Positions 26,184-33,491 of a DNA stretch of 44,985 nt are shown piece by piece. The number at the start of each line of letters is the position of its first letter. The stretch's first letter is position 1. Made by a program: the position numbers and the translations under genes. Below the pieces are notes generated by a model that saw nothing but the letters and a program-made list of their open reading frames with translations, had not been told where the DNA came from and ran no database searches. Source of the stretch: Nocardia tenerifensis NBRC 101015 (lineage in GTDB: Bacteria; Actinomycetota; Actinomycetes; Mycobacteriales; Mycobacteriaceae); NCBI RefSeq assembly GCF_000308715.1, contig NZ_BAGH01000601.1:1-44985 (forward strand), written 5' to 3'.

Positions 26184-26813
26184 GTGAGAGTGGTGCCCGC
26201 CCGTTTGCCTCACACCCTGCGCTCCGACGCCCGCGACAATCGCGAGCGCATCCTCGACGCGGCCCGCGCGGTGTTCGTCGCCGACGGGCTCGACGTGCCG
26301 ATGCGCGAGATCGCGCGGCGCGCCGAGGTCGGCCCCGCCACCCTCTACCGCCACTTCCCGACCAAGCAGGCGTTGGTCGCCGAGGCGTTCACCGACCAGA
26401 TGCTCGCCTGCCAGGCCATCGTCGACGAGGGACTCGCCGAGACGGACGCCTGGCACGGCTTCTGCCGCGCGCTCGAGAAGCTCTGTGAGATGCAGGCGCG
26501 CGACTACGGATTCAACGCGGCGTTCATGTCCACCTACCCGCACGCGCTGGACTTCGCCGCGATCCGCACCGCGTCGCTCACCGGCGCCGCTGAACTGATC
26601 CGCCGCGCCAAGGACGCCGGCCAGTTACGCCCCGACATTGTCGTGGACGACCTCGTCCTGATGCTCATGGCCAACAACGGCATTCACGCGCCGACACCAG
26701 CCGCGCGCGTCGCCGCCTCCCGCCGCTTCGCCGCGCTCATGATCCAGTCCTTTCGGACGACGCCGGAGTCCGCGCCGCTCCCGCCCGTGCCCCGGCTGAT
26801 CCCCTCGGTGTAG
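26184..26813 (+). CDS. TetR-family transcriptional regulator
   Basis: Repressor of about 209 aa. The N-terminal helix-turn-helix is RDNRERILDAARAVFVADGLDVPMREIARRAEVGPATLYRHFPTKQALVAEAF, a textbook TetR domain. The rest (about 70-190) is the helical ligand-binding and dimerisation domain. Several GTG codons could start translation (26184, 26190, 26193) and none has a good ribosome-binding site; 26184 is chosen. A perfect 20-bp palindrome lies just upstream. Divergence from a quinone-reductase-like gene is the usual arrangement for sensing electrophiles or quinones. It ends 21 bp from the convergent carboxyltransferase gene. Confidence 0.9.
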   Translation: MRVVPARLPHTLRSDARDNRERILDAARAVFVADGLDVPMREIARRAEVGPATLYRHFPTKQALVAEAFTDQMLACQAIVDEGLAETDAWHGFCRALEKLCEMQARDYGFNAAFMSTYPHALDFAAIRTASLTGAAELIRRAKDAGQLRPDIVVDDLVLMLMANNGIHAPTPAARVAASRRFAALMIQSFRTTPESAPLPPVPRLIPSV

Positions 26814-26834
26814 GGGGCAGCCGGGCGAGGAGGA

Positions 26835-28400
26835 TCACATGGGGTAAACGGGGTGCTTGCGCGGATTGAATTCCGGCTTCACCGTTGGCTTTTCGCGCAG
26901 CAGGCGCAGCGCGTGCCGAATCTCCAAGCGGGTCGTCGCCGGTTCGATGACCGCGTCGATGTACCCGCGCTCGGCGGCGATCCACGGGGTCGCGAGCGTC
27001 TCGTTGTAATGGTTGATCATGAACTCGCGCGCGGCGGCTCGCTGATCGTCCGGCAGGGCGGCCAGCTGCCGCTTGCCGATGAGGTCGACCGCGCTCTCCG
27101 CGCCGATCACCGCGATTCGCGCGGTGGGCCAGGCGAAACTGATGTCGGCGCCCACCTGCCGGGCGGCCATCATGCCGTAGGCGCCGCCGTAGGACTTGCG
27201 CACCACGAGGTTGATGATCGGCACCGTCGCCTCGATGATCGCGCGCGGCACCCGGCCGCCGCGAATGATCACCCCGTTGGCCTCCTGGTCCAAGCCGGGC
27301 AGCACGCCCGGGGTGTCGACGACGAACACAAGCGGAATATTGAACGCGTCGCACAGCCGGATGAAGTAGGTCGACTTGTCCGAACAGGCGGCGTCGATCG
27401 AACCACCAAGCACCAGTGGCTGATTGGCGATCACGCCGACCGGATACCCGTCGACCCTGGCGAACCCGGTGATCAGATTGGGGGCGAAAGCCGCACGCAT
27501 CTCGTGGAATTCGCCGTCGTCGAAGATCCGCAGCAGGATCTCGTGCATGTCGTAGCCGGCGCGATCGGAGTCCGGGATGATCTTCTCGAGTTCCCGGTCG
27601 GTGGCCGTGATCTCCGGCTCCAGACCGGGATTCACGACCAGCGGCTGCTCCAGGCAGCTCGTCGGCATGTAGCTGAGGTACTGGCGGGCCCAGGCGTAGG
27701 CCTCCTGCTCAGTGTCGGCCACGTGATGCAAAGTGCCGCGCTTGGCCTGCACCTCCGCGCCGCCGAGCTGCTCGGCGCTGATGTCCTCGCCGTTGACGGC
27801 CTTGATCACCTCGGGCCCGGTGACGAACATGTAGGAATCCCGCGTGCCGATGAGCACATCGGTGTTGATCGGCCCGTACACCGAGCCCGCCGCGCACTTG
27901 CCGAGGATGATCGACACCTGCGGCACATAGCCCGACAGCTTCTCCAACACCCGTGAGATGTCGCCGAACGACGCGATCGAGCCCACCGCGTCCTGGATGC
28001 GCGCGCCGCCGGAGTCGTTGATCGTCACCACCGGGCAGGCGTTGTCGAACGCGAACTGCAGAGCCCGCATGAACTTGCGGGCCGAGGTGATGCCGACCGA
28101 GCCGCCGTACACGGTCTGATCGTGGGCGATCACCACCACCGGGCGTCCGCCGATCAGTCCCCGGCCGGTGACGAGCCCGTCGCCGTAGAGCGCGTCCGGC
28201 TTGTCGGGCTGACGGGCCAATGCGCTGGTCTCGATGAATGTCCCCGGGTCCACCAGCATGTTCACCCGCTCGCGGACGCTCGGAACACCCTTCTTCTCCC
28301 GCTTGGCAATACCGGCCTCACCCGCCGGTTCCGCGGCGATCGCCAGGATCTTGACCAGTTCATCTAGCTTCGCCTGGGTTTCCACCACGCTCGCTGCCAC
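26835..28400 (-). CDS. Acyl-CoA carboxylase carboxyltransferase (beta) subunit, AccD/PccB type
   Basis: Biotin-dependent carboxyltransferase of 521 aa that transfers CO2 from carboxybiotin to a short acyl-CoA (acetyl or propionyl). It has the two crotonase-like halves of the family. N-terminal half: RERVNMLVDPGTFIE, FAFDNACPVVTINDSGGARIQDAVGSI and the first oxyanion Gly pair in GKCAAGSVYGP. C-terminal half: LVFVVDTPGVLPGLDQEANGVIIRGG and VVRKSYGGAYGMMA, then FAWPTARIAVIGAESAV. It would need a biotinylated alpha chain encoded elsewhere; no epsilon subunit gene follows. The GTG at 28400 has its purine-rich stretch very close, so the true start may be a GTG at 28388. In mycolata such subunits feed malonyl- and methylmalonyl-CoA to fatty and mycolic acid synthesis. 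Confidence 0.93.
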   Translation of the reverse strand: MAASVVETQAKLDELVKILAIAAEPAGEAGIAKREKKGVPSVRERVNMLVDPGTFIETSALARQPDKPDALYGDGLVTGRGLIGGRPVVVIAHDQTVYGGSVGITSARKFMRALQFAFDNACPVVTINDSGGARIQDAVGSIASFGDISRVLEKLSGYVPQVSIILGKCAAGSVYGPINTDVLIGTRDSYMFVTGPEVIKAVNGEDISAEQLGGAEVQAKRGTLHHVADTEQEAYAWARQYLSYMPTSCLEQPLVVNPGLEPEITATDRELEKIIPDSDRAGYDMHEILLRIFDDGEFHEMRAAFAPNLITGFARVDGYPVGVIANQPLVLGGSIDAACSDKSTYFIRLCDAFNIPLVFVVDTPGVLPGLDQEANGVIIRGGRVPRAIIEATVPIINLVVRKSYGGAYGMMAARQVGADISFAWPTARIAVIGAESAVDLIGKRQLAALPDDQRAAAREFMINHYNETLATPWIAAERGYIDAVIEPATTRLEIRHALRLLREKPTVKPEFNPRKHPVYPM

Positions 28401-28687
28401 CTTCCCTACCTACTGTCGTGCCATGGCGACGTTAAGCGGTGTGGACACGAGAACGGAACAACCGCTCACATATGCGGGACAGGTCACAGTCACGACCCTT
28501 TCCGTATGGCACGATCAACAGCCCGAATGGGCCGATCCGCGCCTTACCGCGCACCGAAACAGCCAGGCCCGACCAGCGGTTCCGGATACGGCCGACGCGG
28601 TCGTAGACGAGATCGGCTCGGCACCGACGTCCGTGCCCCGCCCGTTGCCGTCTCGCCGGAACCGCTACCGCCCAGCAGCCTCCCGAA
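28401..28687. other. Gene-free stretch between carboxyltransferase and HxlR genes
   Basis: 287 bp without a convincing gene. A plus-strand frame from ATG 28423 runs to 28710 (MATLSGVDTRTEQPL...) but has no ribosome-binding site, lower GC at third positions than neighbours, no recognisable domain, and runs into the HxlR 3' end. The first ~60 bases are relatively AT-rich and probably hold the carboxyltransferase promoter. Confidence 0.5.
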
Positions 28688-29026
28688 TCACCGGACGGCA
28701 GCGTCCATGAGGTGCTCGCGACCCCACGCTTCCAGCGGGAGCAAAGCGTTGTTGAGCGAGGTGCCCAGCGGGGTCAAGGAGTACTCCACGCGCGGCGGCA
28801 CTTCGTCGTAGACCTCGCGGTGCACGATCCCGTCCGCCTCCAGCTCGCGCAGGTGCGCGGTGAGCACCTTCTCGGTGACGCCCGAGACCGCGCGGCGCAG
28901 TTCACCGAAGCGGTGCGGCAGCTCGCTGAGCGGCCACAGAATCATCATCTTCCACTTGCCGTTCAGTACCGAGAGAGTGGCGTCGAGCCCGCAGGTGTAC
29001 TCGCCCGGTCTGCGTGTGCTCGGCAC
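28688..29026 (-). CDS. HxlR-family transcriptional regulator
   Basis: Winged-helix regulator of 112 aa from the GTG at 29026. The family core is clear: CGLDATLSVLNGKWKMMILWPL, then PHRFGELRRAVSGVTEKVLTAHLRELEADGIVHREVYDEVPPRVEYSLTPLG. The frame is also open up to an ATG at 29122, but that start would overlap the divergent gene's start codon. The GTG has AGGAG eight bases upstream and gives the usual family length, so it is preferred. HxlR proteins often respond to aldehydes, quinones or redox change through the conserved Cys near the N-terminus (C10 here). Its likely target is the divergent imine-reductase-like gene. Confidence 0.92.
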   Translation of the reverse strand: MPSTRRPGEYTCGLDATLSVLNGKWKMMILWPLSELPHRFGELRRAVSGVTEKVLTAHLRELEADGIVHREVYDEVPPRVEYSLTPLGTSLNNALLPLEAWGREHLMDAAVR

Positions 29027-29062
29027 AGTCCCTCTCCTGCCTGTTCGCTTTCCCGGAGGTGC

Positions 29063-29084
29063 GTACCCACTTTCTTGTGCGTAC
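29063..29084. promoter_or_regulatory. Inverted repeat between HxlR and dehydrogenase genes, probable HxlR operator
   Basis: GTACCCAC at 29063-29070 and GTGCGTAC at 29077-29084 are 8-bp arms with one mismatch around TTTCTT. The same block also reads as a direct repeat of TGCGTAC with an 18-bp period. It lies in the 94-bp divergent intergenic region, and its GTAC outer arms suit HxlR-type dimer sites. Confidence 0.6.
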
Positions 29085-29120
29085 TCGACCAGGTCCGGAT
29101 CAGGCTCGAGACTACTCGGC

Positions 29121-30002
29121 ATGCCCGTTCATGCTGAGAAGTCGCTCACCGTCTTGGGACTCGGAGACATGGGTTCGGCCCTGATCCGCTCCTGGCTCGC
29201 CGCCGGATACGCCGTCACGGTGTGGAACCGCAGTGCCCGGTCTGCGCCGAACGGAGCGTCGGTCGCCGCGACCGCCGCGCAAGCCGTTGCCGCCAACGGT
29301 CTTGTCGTCGTGTGCCTGCTCGACGACGCGTCGGTGCGCTCCACCCTCGACGACTTGGACCTGACCGGTCGAGACATCGTCAACCTGACCACGAGCACCC
29401 CCGCCGAGGCGCGTGCGCTGTCGGACTGGATCGCCGCGCGCGGCGGACGTTTCCTGGACGGCGGCATCATGGCCGTCCCGTCGATGATCGGCGTCGCCGG
29501 CTCGGGCGCCTATATCTTCTACAGCGGCTCGGCGGAGCTGCACGAAATCCACGGCGCGGCTTTGGCGGTGCCGGCCGGGGTCACGTACGTCGGCGCGGAC
29601 GCCGGGTTCGCCGCCCTCTACGACATGGCCCTGCTCAGCGCGATGTGGGGCATGTTCGCCGGTGCCGCACACGCTTTCGCGCTGATCCGCGGGGAGGACA
29701 TCTCGCCGGTGGATTTCGCGCCCCTCATGGTCGGCTATCAGCAGGCCATGGCCGGGTACGCGTACGGGACCGCGGCGCAACTGGTCAGTGGCGACTACAC
29801 CGAGGGCGTCGAGTCGAATCTCGCGATGATGGTGACGACGAACGGGACGCTGCTGCGTACGGCCGCCGAGCAGGGCGTCAGCCCTGAACTCCTCACGCCC
29901 TTCATGAGATTGATGGAACGTCGGGTCGCGGAGGGCGGGGGAAGGGAGTCGAACACCGGCGTCATCGATCTCCTGCGCCGTCAGCCTGCGTTGCGGCAGT
30001 GA
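29121..30002 (+). CDS. NAD(P)-dependent beta-hydroxyacid dehydrogenase/imine reductase-like enzyme
   Basis: Rossmann-fold oxidoreductase of 293 aa. The N-terminus TVLGLGDMGSALIRSWLAAGYAVTVWNR holds the GxGxxG coenzyme motif; the NR after the second strand is typical for NADPH. NLTTSTPAEARALSDWI and FLDGGIMAVPSMIG follow, as in the imine reductase branch of the 6-phosphogluconate dehydrogenase family. The C-terminal helices (ALYDMALLSAMWGMFAGAAHAF) form the dimer-exchanged domain. Position ~170 lacks the catalytic Lys of hydroxyisobutyrate dehydrogenases, which favours an imine reductase. The regulator next door is HxlR. The 3' end overlaps the convergent hydrolase gene by 41 bp. Confidence 0.88.
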   Translation: MPVHAEKSLTVLGLGDMGSALIRSWLAAGYAVTVWNRSARSAPNGASVAATAAQAVAANGLVVVCLLDDASVRSTLDDLDLTGRDIVNLTTSTPAEARALSDWIAARGGRFLDGGIMAVPSMIGVAGSGAYIFYSGSAELHEIHGAALAVPAGVTYVGADAGFAALYDMALLSAMWGMFAGAAHAFALIRGEDISPVDFAPLMVGYQQAMAGYAYGTAAQLVSGDYTEGVESNLAMMVTTNGTLLRTAAEQGVSPELLTPFMRLMERRVAEGGGRESNTGVIDLLRRQPALRQ

Positions 30003-30810
30003 AGAAGTCGGCGAGGGCGTCGGCGACTCGGTCCGGGGCGTTCTCGGTGGGGATGTGGGCCGCTCTGGGGATGCGGTGGAGGGTGGTTCGGGGGATCTCG
30101 GCGGCGAATCTCTCTGCGTACTCGACCTTTTCGAACGCGTCGTCCTCGCCCCAGACGAGCAGTTTGGGCGTCGTGGAGCGCCGTAGGGCGGGGAGGAGGT
30201 CGAGGGTGTAGCGGCTGTCGGCCGCGCGGACCATGGCCAGCCAGGAGCGGCGAGGCCTCGGGTCGGTCCAGGGAGATAGGTAGTCGGTGATGCGTCGTTC
30301 GGTGGCCGCGTCGGCGAGATCCCTTGTCACGGCGCGTCTTCGGGCCGCGAGGAAGTCGTCCGCCGTGACGGGTTCCCGGAGGCGGGCGACGTGCGGGGCG
30401 GGCCAGGAGTCGTAGGCTACGGAGTTGACCAAGGCCAGCCGGGACACCTCGCGTTCGGCGTCGGCCAGCAGGTGCTGGGCGACAGCACCGCCGATGTCGT
30501 GCCCCGCCACCGCGATCGGCGCGGCGATACCCAGCGCGGCGGCGAATCGCCGGACCCACTCCGCGAGGGCCGGGACCGTCGCCGTTTCCGGAGTGAGCTC
30601 CCCGCCCGAACGCCCGAATCCCGGGAAGTCCACCGCCACCGGCCGCAGTCCCGCCGCCGCCAAACGGTCCAGCACCGGAAGCCACACACGGCTCCAATAG
30701 GTTCCATGCAACAGCAGCACCGGGGGCCCATCCCGCTCGACAGTGAGATAACTGGCCGTCTCACCGCCCACCCGAACCTCGGCTCTCCGCGCGCCCGTCA
30801 TGTCGCTCAT
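29962..30810 (-). CDS. Alpha/beta hydrolase with Asp nucleophile (epoxide hydrolase/dehalogenase-like)
   Basis: Soluble hydrolase of 282 aa from ATG 30810, whose ATGA overlaps the stop of a small upstream gene. The oxyanion motif is VLLLHGTYWSRVW. The nucleophile elbow reads AVAGHDIGGAVAQ, i.e. an Asp where esterases have Ser, as in epoxide hydrolases, haloalkane dehalogenases and fluoroacetate dehalogenases. LLVWGEDDAFEKVEYAERFAAEIP gives the acid region, and the catalytic His is in RAAHIPTENAPDRVADALADF. Its last 41 bp overlap the convergent dehydrogenase gene. It forms an apparent operon with the GtrA-family gene at 30962-31468. Confidence 0.88.
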   Translation of the reverse strand: MSDMTGARRAEVRVGGETASYLTVERDGPPVLLLHGTYWSRVWLPVLDRLAAAGLRPVAVDFPGFGRSGGELTPETATVPALAEWVRRFAAALGIAAPIAVAGHDIGGAVAQHLLADAEREVSRLALVNSVAYDSWPAPHVARLREPVTADDFLAARRRAVTRDLADAATERRITDYLSPWTDPRPRRSWLAMVRAADSRYTLDLLPALRRSTTPKLLVWGEDDAFEKVEYAERFAAEIPRTTLHRIPRAAHIPTENAPDRVADALADFFTAATQADGAGDR

Positions 30811-30950
30811 GGAACACACTGTGCGAGCACCCATCTCCCCCACCCAGAGTCCAAATAGACATCCTTGGGAACTTTCTTGCCATCCCCGCACGCCGGACAC
30901 GAATCAGAACCCGGCTCGTCCATGCCTGCCGCACGTGCAAGCTGTTGCAT
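30807..30950 (-). CDS. Small Cys-containing protein, 47 aa, translationally coupled to the hydrolase
   Basis: A short frame from ATG 30950 encodes MQQLARAAGMDEPG, then CPACGDGKKVPKDVY, and ends WVLAQCVP. An alternative start at ATG 30923 would give 38 aa. It sits exactly between two genes of the same strand: 11 bases after the GtrA-family stop, and its TGA overlaps the hydrolase ATG (ATGA, 30807-30810). The CPAC pair plus a later Cys could bind a metal. Against it, no good ribosome-binding site is visible and third-position GC is lower than in neighbours. I do not recognise a family; function unknown. Confidence 0.5.
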   Translation of the reverse strand: MQQLARAAGMDEPGSDSCPACGDGKKVPKDVYLDSGWGRWVLAQCVP

Positions 30951-30961
30951 CGCAACAAGTT

Positions 30962-31468
30962 TCAGAAGACCAACCCACGCAGAGCCATAAAACGCAGTCC
31001 GCCGACGGCCGCCATGACGGCGATCAGCACACTTGCCTGCGCGGGGCCGCCGAGTCCCGGAGCCAGGAAATCCAGCACGGCCAGCGCCGTAGCGCTGAGG
31101 CCGAGGCCGAGCAGGGCGAGCGCGCCGCCCTCCCACTGCGCGGCGAACCACGTGACTCGTCCCGCGGCGCGAAAGGTGAGTTGGCGGTGCAGTTCGTTCG
31201 CGATCACCGTGCTCACGATCGAGCCGGCGATATTGGCGATCTGCGCGCCGATGCCGTGCACGGCCATGAACAGCAGCACGTAGGCGACGTTGCTGGAGCC
31301 GCCGACCAGGGCGAAGCGGATCAACTGCGGTAGGACGGCGTCGCCGCGCAGGTACTCCGCCATGCGGCGGAGCCGGTCGGCGCGCGACGTCGAAGCGGGA
31401 CCGGCCCAGGCGGTTTCGCCGCCGGCGCCGAGGAGGACTCCCGGGCGGTTCATCTGCAAGACGGTCAT
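30962..31468 (-). CDS. GtrA-family four-helix membrane protein
   Basis: Integral membrane protein of 168 aa. The GtrA pattern is clear: LIRFALVGGSSNVAYVLLFMAV, then IANIAGSIVSTVIANELHRQLTFR (the N-x-x-x-R-x-x-T-F-R block), and two more helices (WEGGALALLGLGLSATALAVL, ASVLIAVMAAVGGLRFMALRGLVF). Such proteins move lipid-linked sugars across the membrane or assist glycosyltransferases of the cell wall and surface glycans. It appears to be the first gene of a three-gene unit with the small Cys protein and the hydrolase. A 24-bp palindrome lies upstream. Confidence 0.9.
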   Translation of the reverse strand: MTVLQMNRPGVLLGAGGETAWAGPASTSRADRLRRMAEYLRGDAVLPQLIRFALVGGSSNVAYVLLFMAVHGIGAQIANIAGSIVSTVIANELHRQLTFRAAGRVTWFAAQWEGGALALLGLGLSATALAVLDFLAPGLGGPAQASVLIAVMAAVGGLRFMALRGLVF

Positions 31469-31524
31469 GGGTTTTCCGATCAGAACGCGAGCTTCGACGG
31501 TGCCGCCTTCCGACGACAGACCGA

Positions 31525-31548
31525 CTATACGTAGATGTATACGTATAG
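31525..31548. promoter_or_regulatory. AT-rich 24-bp palindrome upstream of GtrA and the oxygenase
   Basis: CTATACGTA at 31525-31533 and TACGTATAG at 31540-31548 are perfect 9-bp arms around GATGTA. It is by far the most AT-rich spot in the surrounding kilobase and lies in the divergent region between the GtrA gene and the 2-oxoglutarate oxygenase. Shape and size fit a TetR/GntR-type operator overlapping a promoter. No regulator gene is adjacent. Confidence 0.55.
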
Positions 31549-31737
31549 GGCAAGTGGATTATTTCCCGGGTCGCCGTGCACGATCCGCGCACGCGTCGCG
31601 CCTCGCTACGGCACTTCTTCACGCACCCCGGCGCAGATCTGGCGGAACTTCTCGACAGCGCACCCATCCGGCGACTGTTCGCCCGCCGACTTCCGATACT
31701 CGACGCCTGCACCGAAACACACGAGAGGACAACGACA

Positions 31738-32763
31738 TTGAGCACTCCGAACGGCGTCACGGTCATCGAGGGATTCGTCCCGGTGATCGATCTGTCGGCC
31801 CGGCGCACCGACGCCGGGCGCAAAGCCATCGCCCAGGCGATCGGCCAGGCCTGCACGAGCTCGGGCTTCTTCACCATCGTCGGACACGGCGTCCCCGAGA
31901 ACCTCATCGATCGCATGTGCACGACGACGCGAGAGTTCTTCACCATGCCCGACGAGGCGAAAGACCTTGTCGCGCATAGGCCGGGCGTCTCCGGGTTCCG
32001 CCGGATGGCCGGGTCCACCGCGCACAGCCTGGACAAGAAGACACCGCCCGACCTGTGCGAGGTCTTCTCGGCGCACGTGACCGGCAACCTCACCGACGAG
32101 GAGCGCGCAAACCTCGGCGACTATTGGGCCTCATGGAAATTGGCCAACGTCTGGCCGGAGGAACCGTCGAACTTCGCCGACACCTGGCGCGAATACATGA
32201 TGGAACTGACCCATCTGGCCGCGGACCTCATGCGCTTGTTCGCCCTGGCCTTGGAGCTGAAGGAGGACTTCTTCGACGACATCTTCGACCGCCACGTCTC
32301 CTCGGTGGCCGTCAACTACTACTTCCCGCAGCAGCAGGCGCCGCTGCCCGGACAGCTGCGGCGCGGCGAGCACACCGACTGGGGCAGCCTCACCATCCTC
32401 TACCAGGACACCGCCGTCGGCGGCCTGCAGGTGCGCCACGGCAGCGACGAATGGCGTGACGTCCCAGTCATTCCCGGTGGATTCATCGTCAATATCGGCG
32501 ACCTGATGTCGCTGTGGACGGGCGGGCGATGGGTCTCGACGATGCACCGCGTGATCAACCCCGAGCGCGGGAACACCTCCTCGCGCCTGTCGATTCCGTT
32601 CTTCTATCTGCCCAACCACGACGCGGCCATCGACCCGATCGGATCCTTCGCCGACGGGGAGACGCCGCAGCATCTCGGCGCCACCACCGCGGGACAGTGG
32701 ATCTCGCGCAAGATGCAGAAGACGTTTTCGGCGGACCCGTCGGACTACCAGTCGGCCGACTGA
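31738..32763 (+). CDS. Fe(II)/2-oxoglutarate-dependent oxygenase, isopenicillin N synthase-like family
   Basis: Non-heme iron oxygenase of 341 aa. The N-terminal DIOX_N region is VPVIDLSARRTDAG, then ACTSSGFFTIVGHGVPENLID. The catalytic jelly roll has the iron ligands His and Asp in GEHTDWGSLTILYQD and the distal His in STMHRVINP, followed by the 2-oxoglutarate-binding R-x-S (SRLSIPFFYLPN). The TTG at 31738 is chosen because AGAGGAC precedes it and the conserved domain starts 12 residues later. The frame is open back to a GTG at 31576, which would add 54 residues of weaker codon bias. The family includes plant hormone oxidases, ethylene-forming enzyme and beta-lactam synthases; the substrate is unknown. 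It ends 10 bp from the convergent hemerythrin gene. Confidence 0.9.
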   Translation: MSTPNGVTVIEGFVPVIDLSARRTDAGRKAIAQAIGQACTSSGFFTIVGHGVPENLIDRMCTTTREFFTMPDEAKDLVAHRPGVSGFRRMAGSTAHSLDKKTPPDLCEVFSAHVTGNLTDEERANLGDYWASWKLANVWPEEPSNFADTWREYMMELTHLAADLMRLFALALELKEDFFDDIFDRHVSSVAVNYYFPQQQAPLPGQLRRGEHTDWGSLTILYQDTAVGGLQVRHGSDEWRDVPVIPGGFIVNIGDLMSLWTGGRWVSTMHRVINPERGNTSSRLSIPFFYLPNHDAAIDPIGSFADGETPQHLGATTAGQWISRKMQKTFSADPSDYQSAD

Positions 32764-32773
32764 CCCGCGCGGG

Positions 32774-33343
32774 TCAGCTCTTCTTCAGACTGCCGACGCT
32801 CAATGATCCCGGCACACCGGTTCGCAGGCCCTTCTCCACGGTGCGAACGTATTCGTCGGGATCCTTGTCGACGGATTTCACGCCCGCGTAGTTGCGCGCC
32901 TCGTAGGCGGCGAAGTCGACGGCCAGCTCGTGCCGGCGCGACAGCCCGGCCAGCCTGCGGAAGTCGGTGAGACCCTCGCGCTCCTCCTCGGCCATGTGAT
33001 CGCTGTTGGCCAGGTTCGCCGCCGCGACGGCCGCGTACCAGTCGTCGGTGCCGACCTGGTGACGCCCCACCTCGGCGACGGCGTCCCTGATCTCGTTGTG
33101 GTCGTGAATGGCGTCGAGGGTCTCGTCCTTCACCCCGCTCGCGCGCCGGGCCGCGATGCCCACCTGCAGCAGAACGGGGTAGAAGATCTCCTCCTCCGCC
33201 TGCGCGTGCAGTTCGAGGAAGGCGGCCAGCCGGTCCCAGATCGCGGAGAGCACCGCGGTCTGGGAACGGTCGATCTGCTCCAGCATCGCGAACAGCCGTC
33301 GCTGCTCACGGTGGTCGTCGAGGATGAGCTCGGTAATGTCCAC
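32774..33343 (-). CDS. Hemerythrin HHE domain protein
   Basis: Cytosolic diiron-type protein of 189 aa. The GTG at 33343 (MDITELILDDHREQ) has GGGAGGAATT directly upstream, so it is preferred over longer frames. The four-helix HHE ligands are visible: His in DDHREQRR, His and Glu in ELHAQAEEEIFYP, His in AIHDHNEIRDAV, and His/Glu in NSDHMAEEEREGL. The last 50 residues are charged and probably extended. Such proteins bind O2, NO or handle redox stress in actinobacteria. Divergent from an AraC-type regulator (148-bp gap), which may control it. Confidence 0.92.
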   Translation of the reverse strand: MDITELILDDHREQRRLFAMLEQIDRSQTAVLSAIWDRLAAFLELHAQAEEEIFYPVLLQVGIAARRASGVKDETLDAIHDHNEIRDAVAEVGRHQVGTDDWYAAVAAANLANSDHMAEEEREGLTDFRRLAGLSRRHELAVDFAAYEARNYAGVKSVDKDPDEYVRTVEKGLRTGVPGSLSVGSLKKS

Positions 33344-33491
33344 AATTCCTCCCTGATATCGCAGGTCAGGTAAGTACTGGACGCCAGGGCAGAGTTTCAC
33401 TGGGCAGGCTCCGCGGTTCACGATAGTCCACCGCGGCGTCGTCCCCACGCAGCCGGAAGATGTGCGCGAGGACGCGCCGTAATCTGATGGG

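Noticed and set aside
28423..28710. Plus-strand gene between carboxyltransferase and HxlR genes
   Set aside because: No ribosome-binding site, weak codon bias, no recognisable domain, and it overlaps the HxlR 3' end. A divergent biotin-ligase gene, expected from mycobacterial synteny, was looked for here and is not present.
31576..31737. 54-residue N-terminal extension of the 2-oxoglutarate oxygenase
   Set aside because: Third-position GC is lower than in the gene body, the family domain starts after TTG 31738, and a purine-rich ribosome-binding site precedes that TTG.
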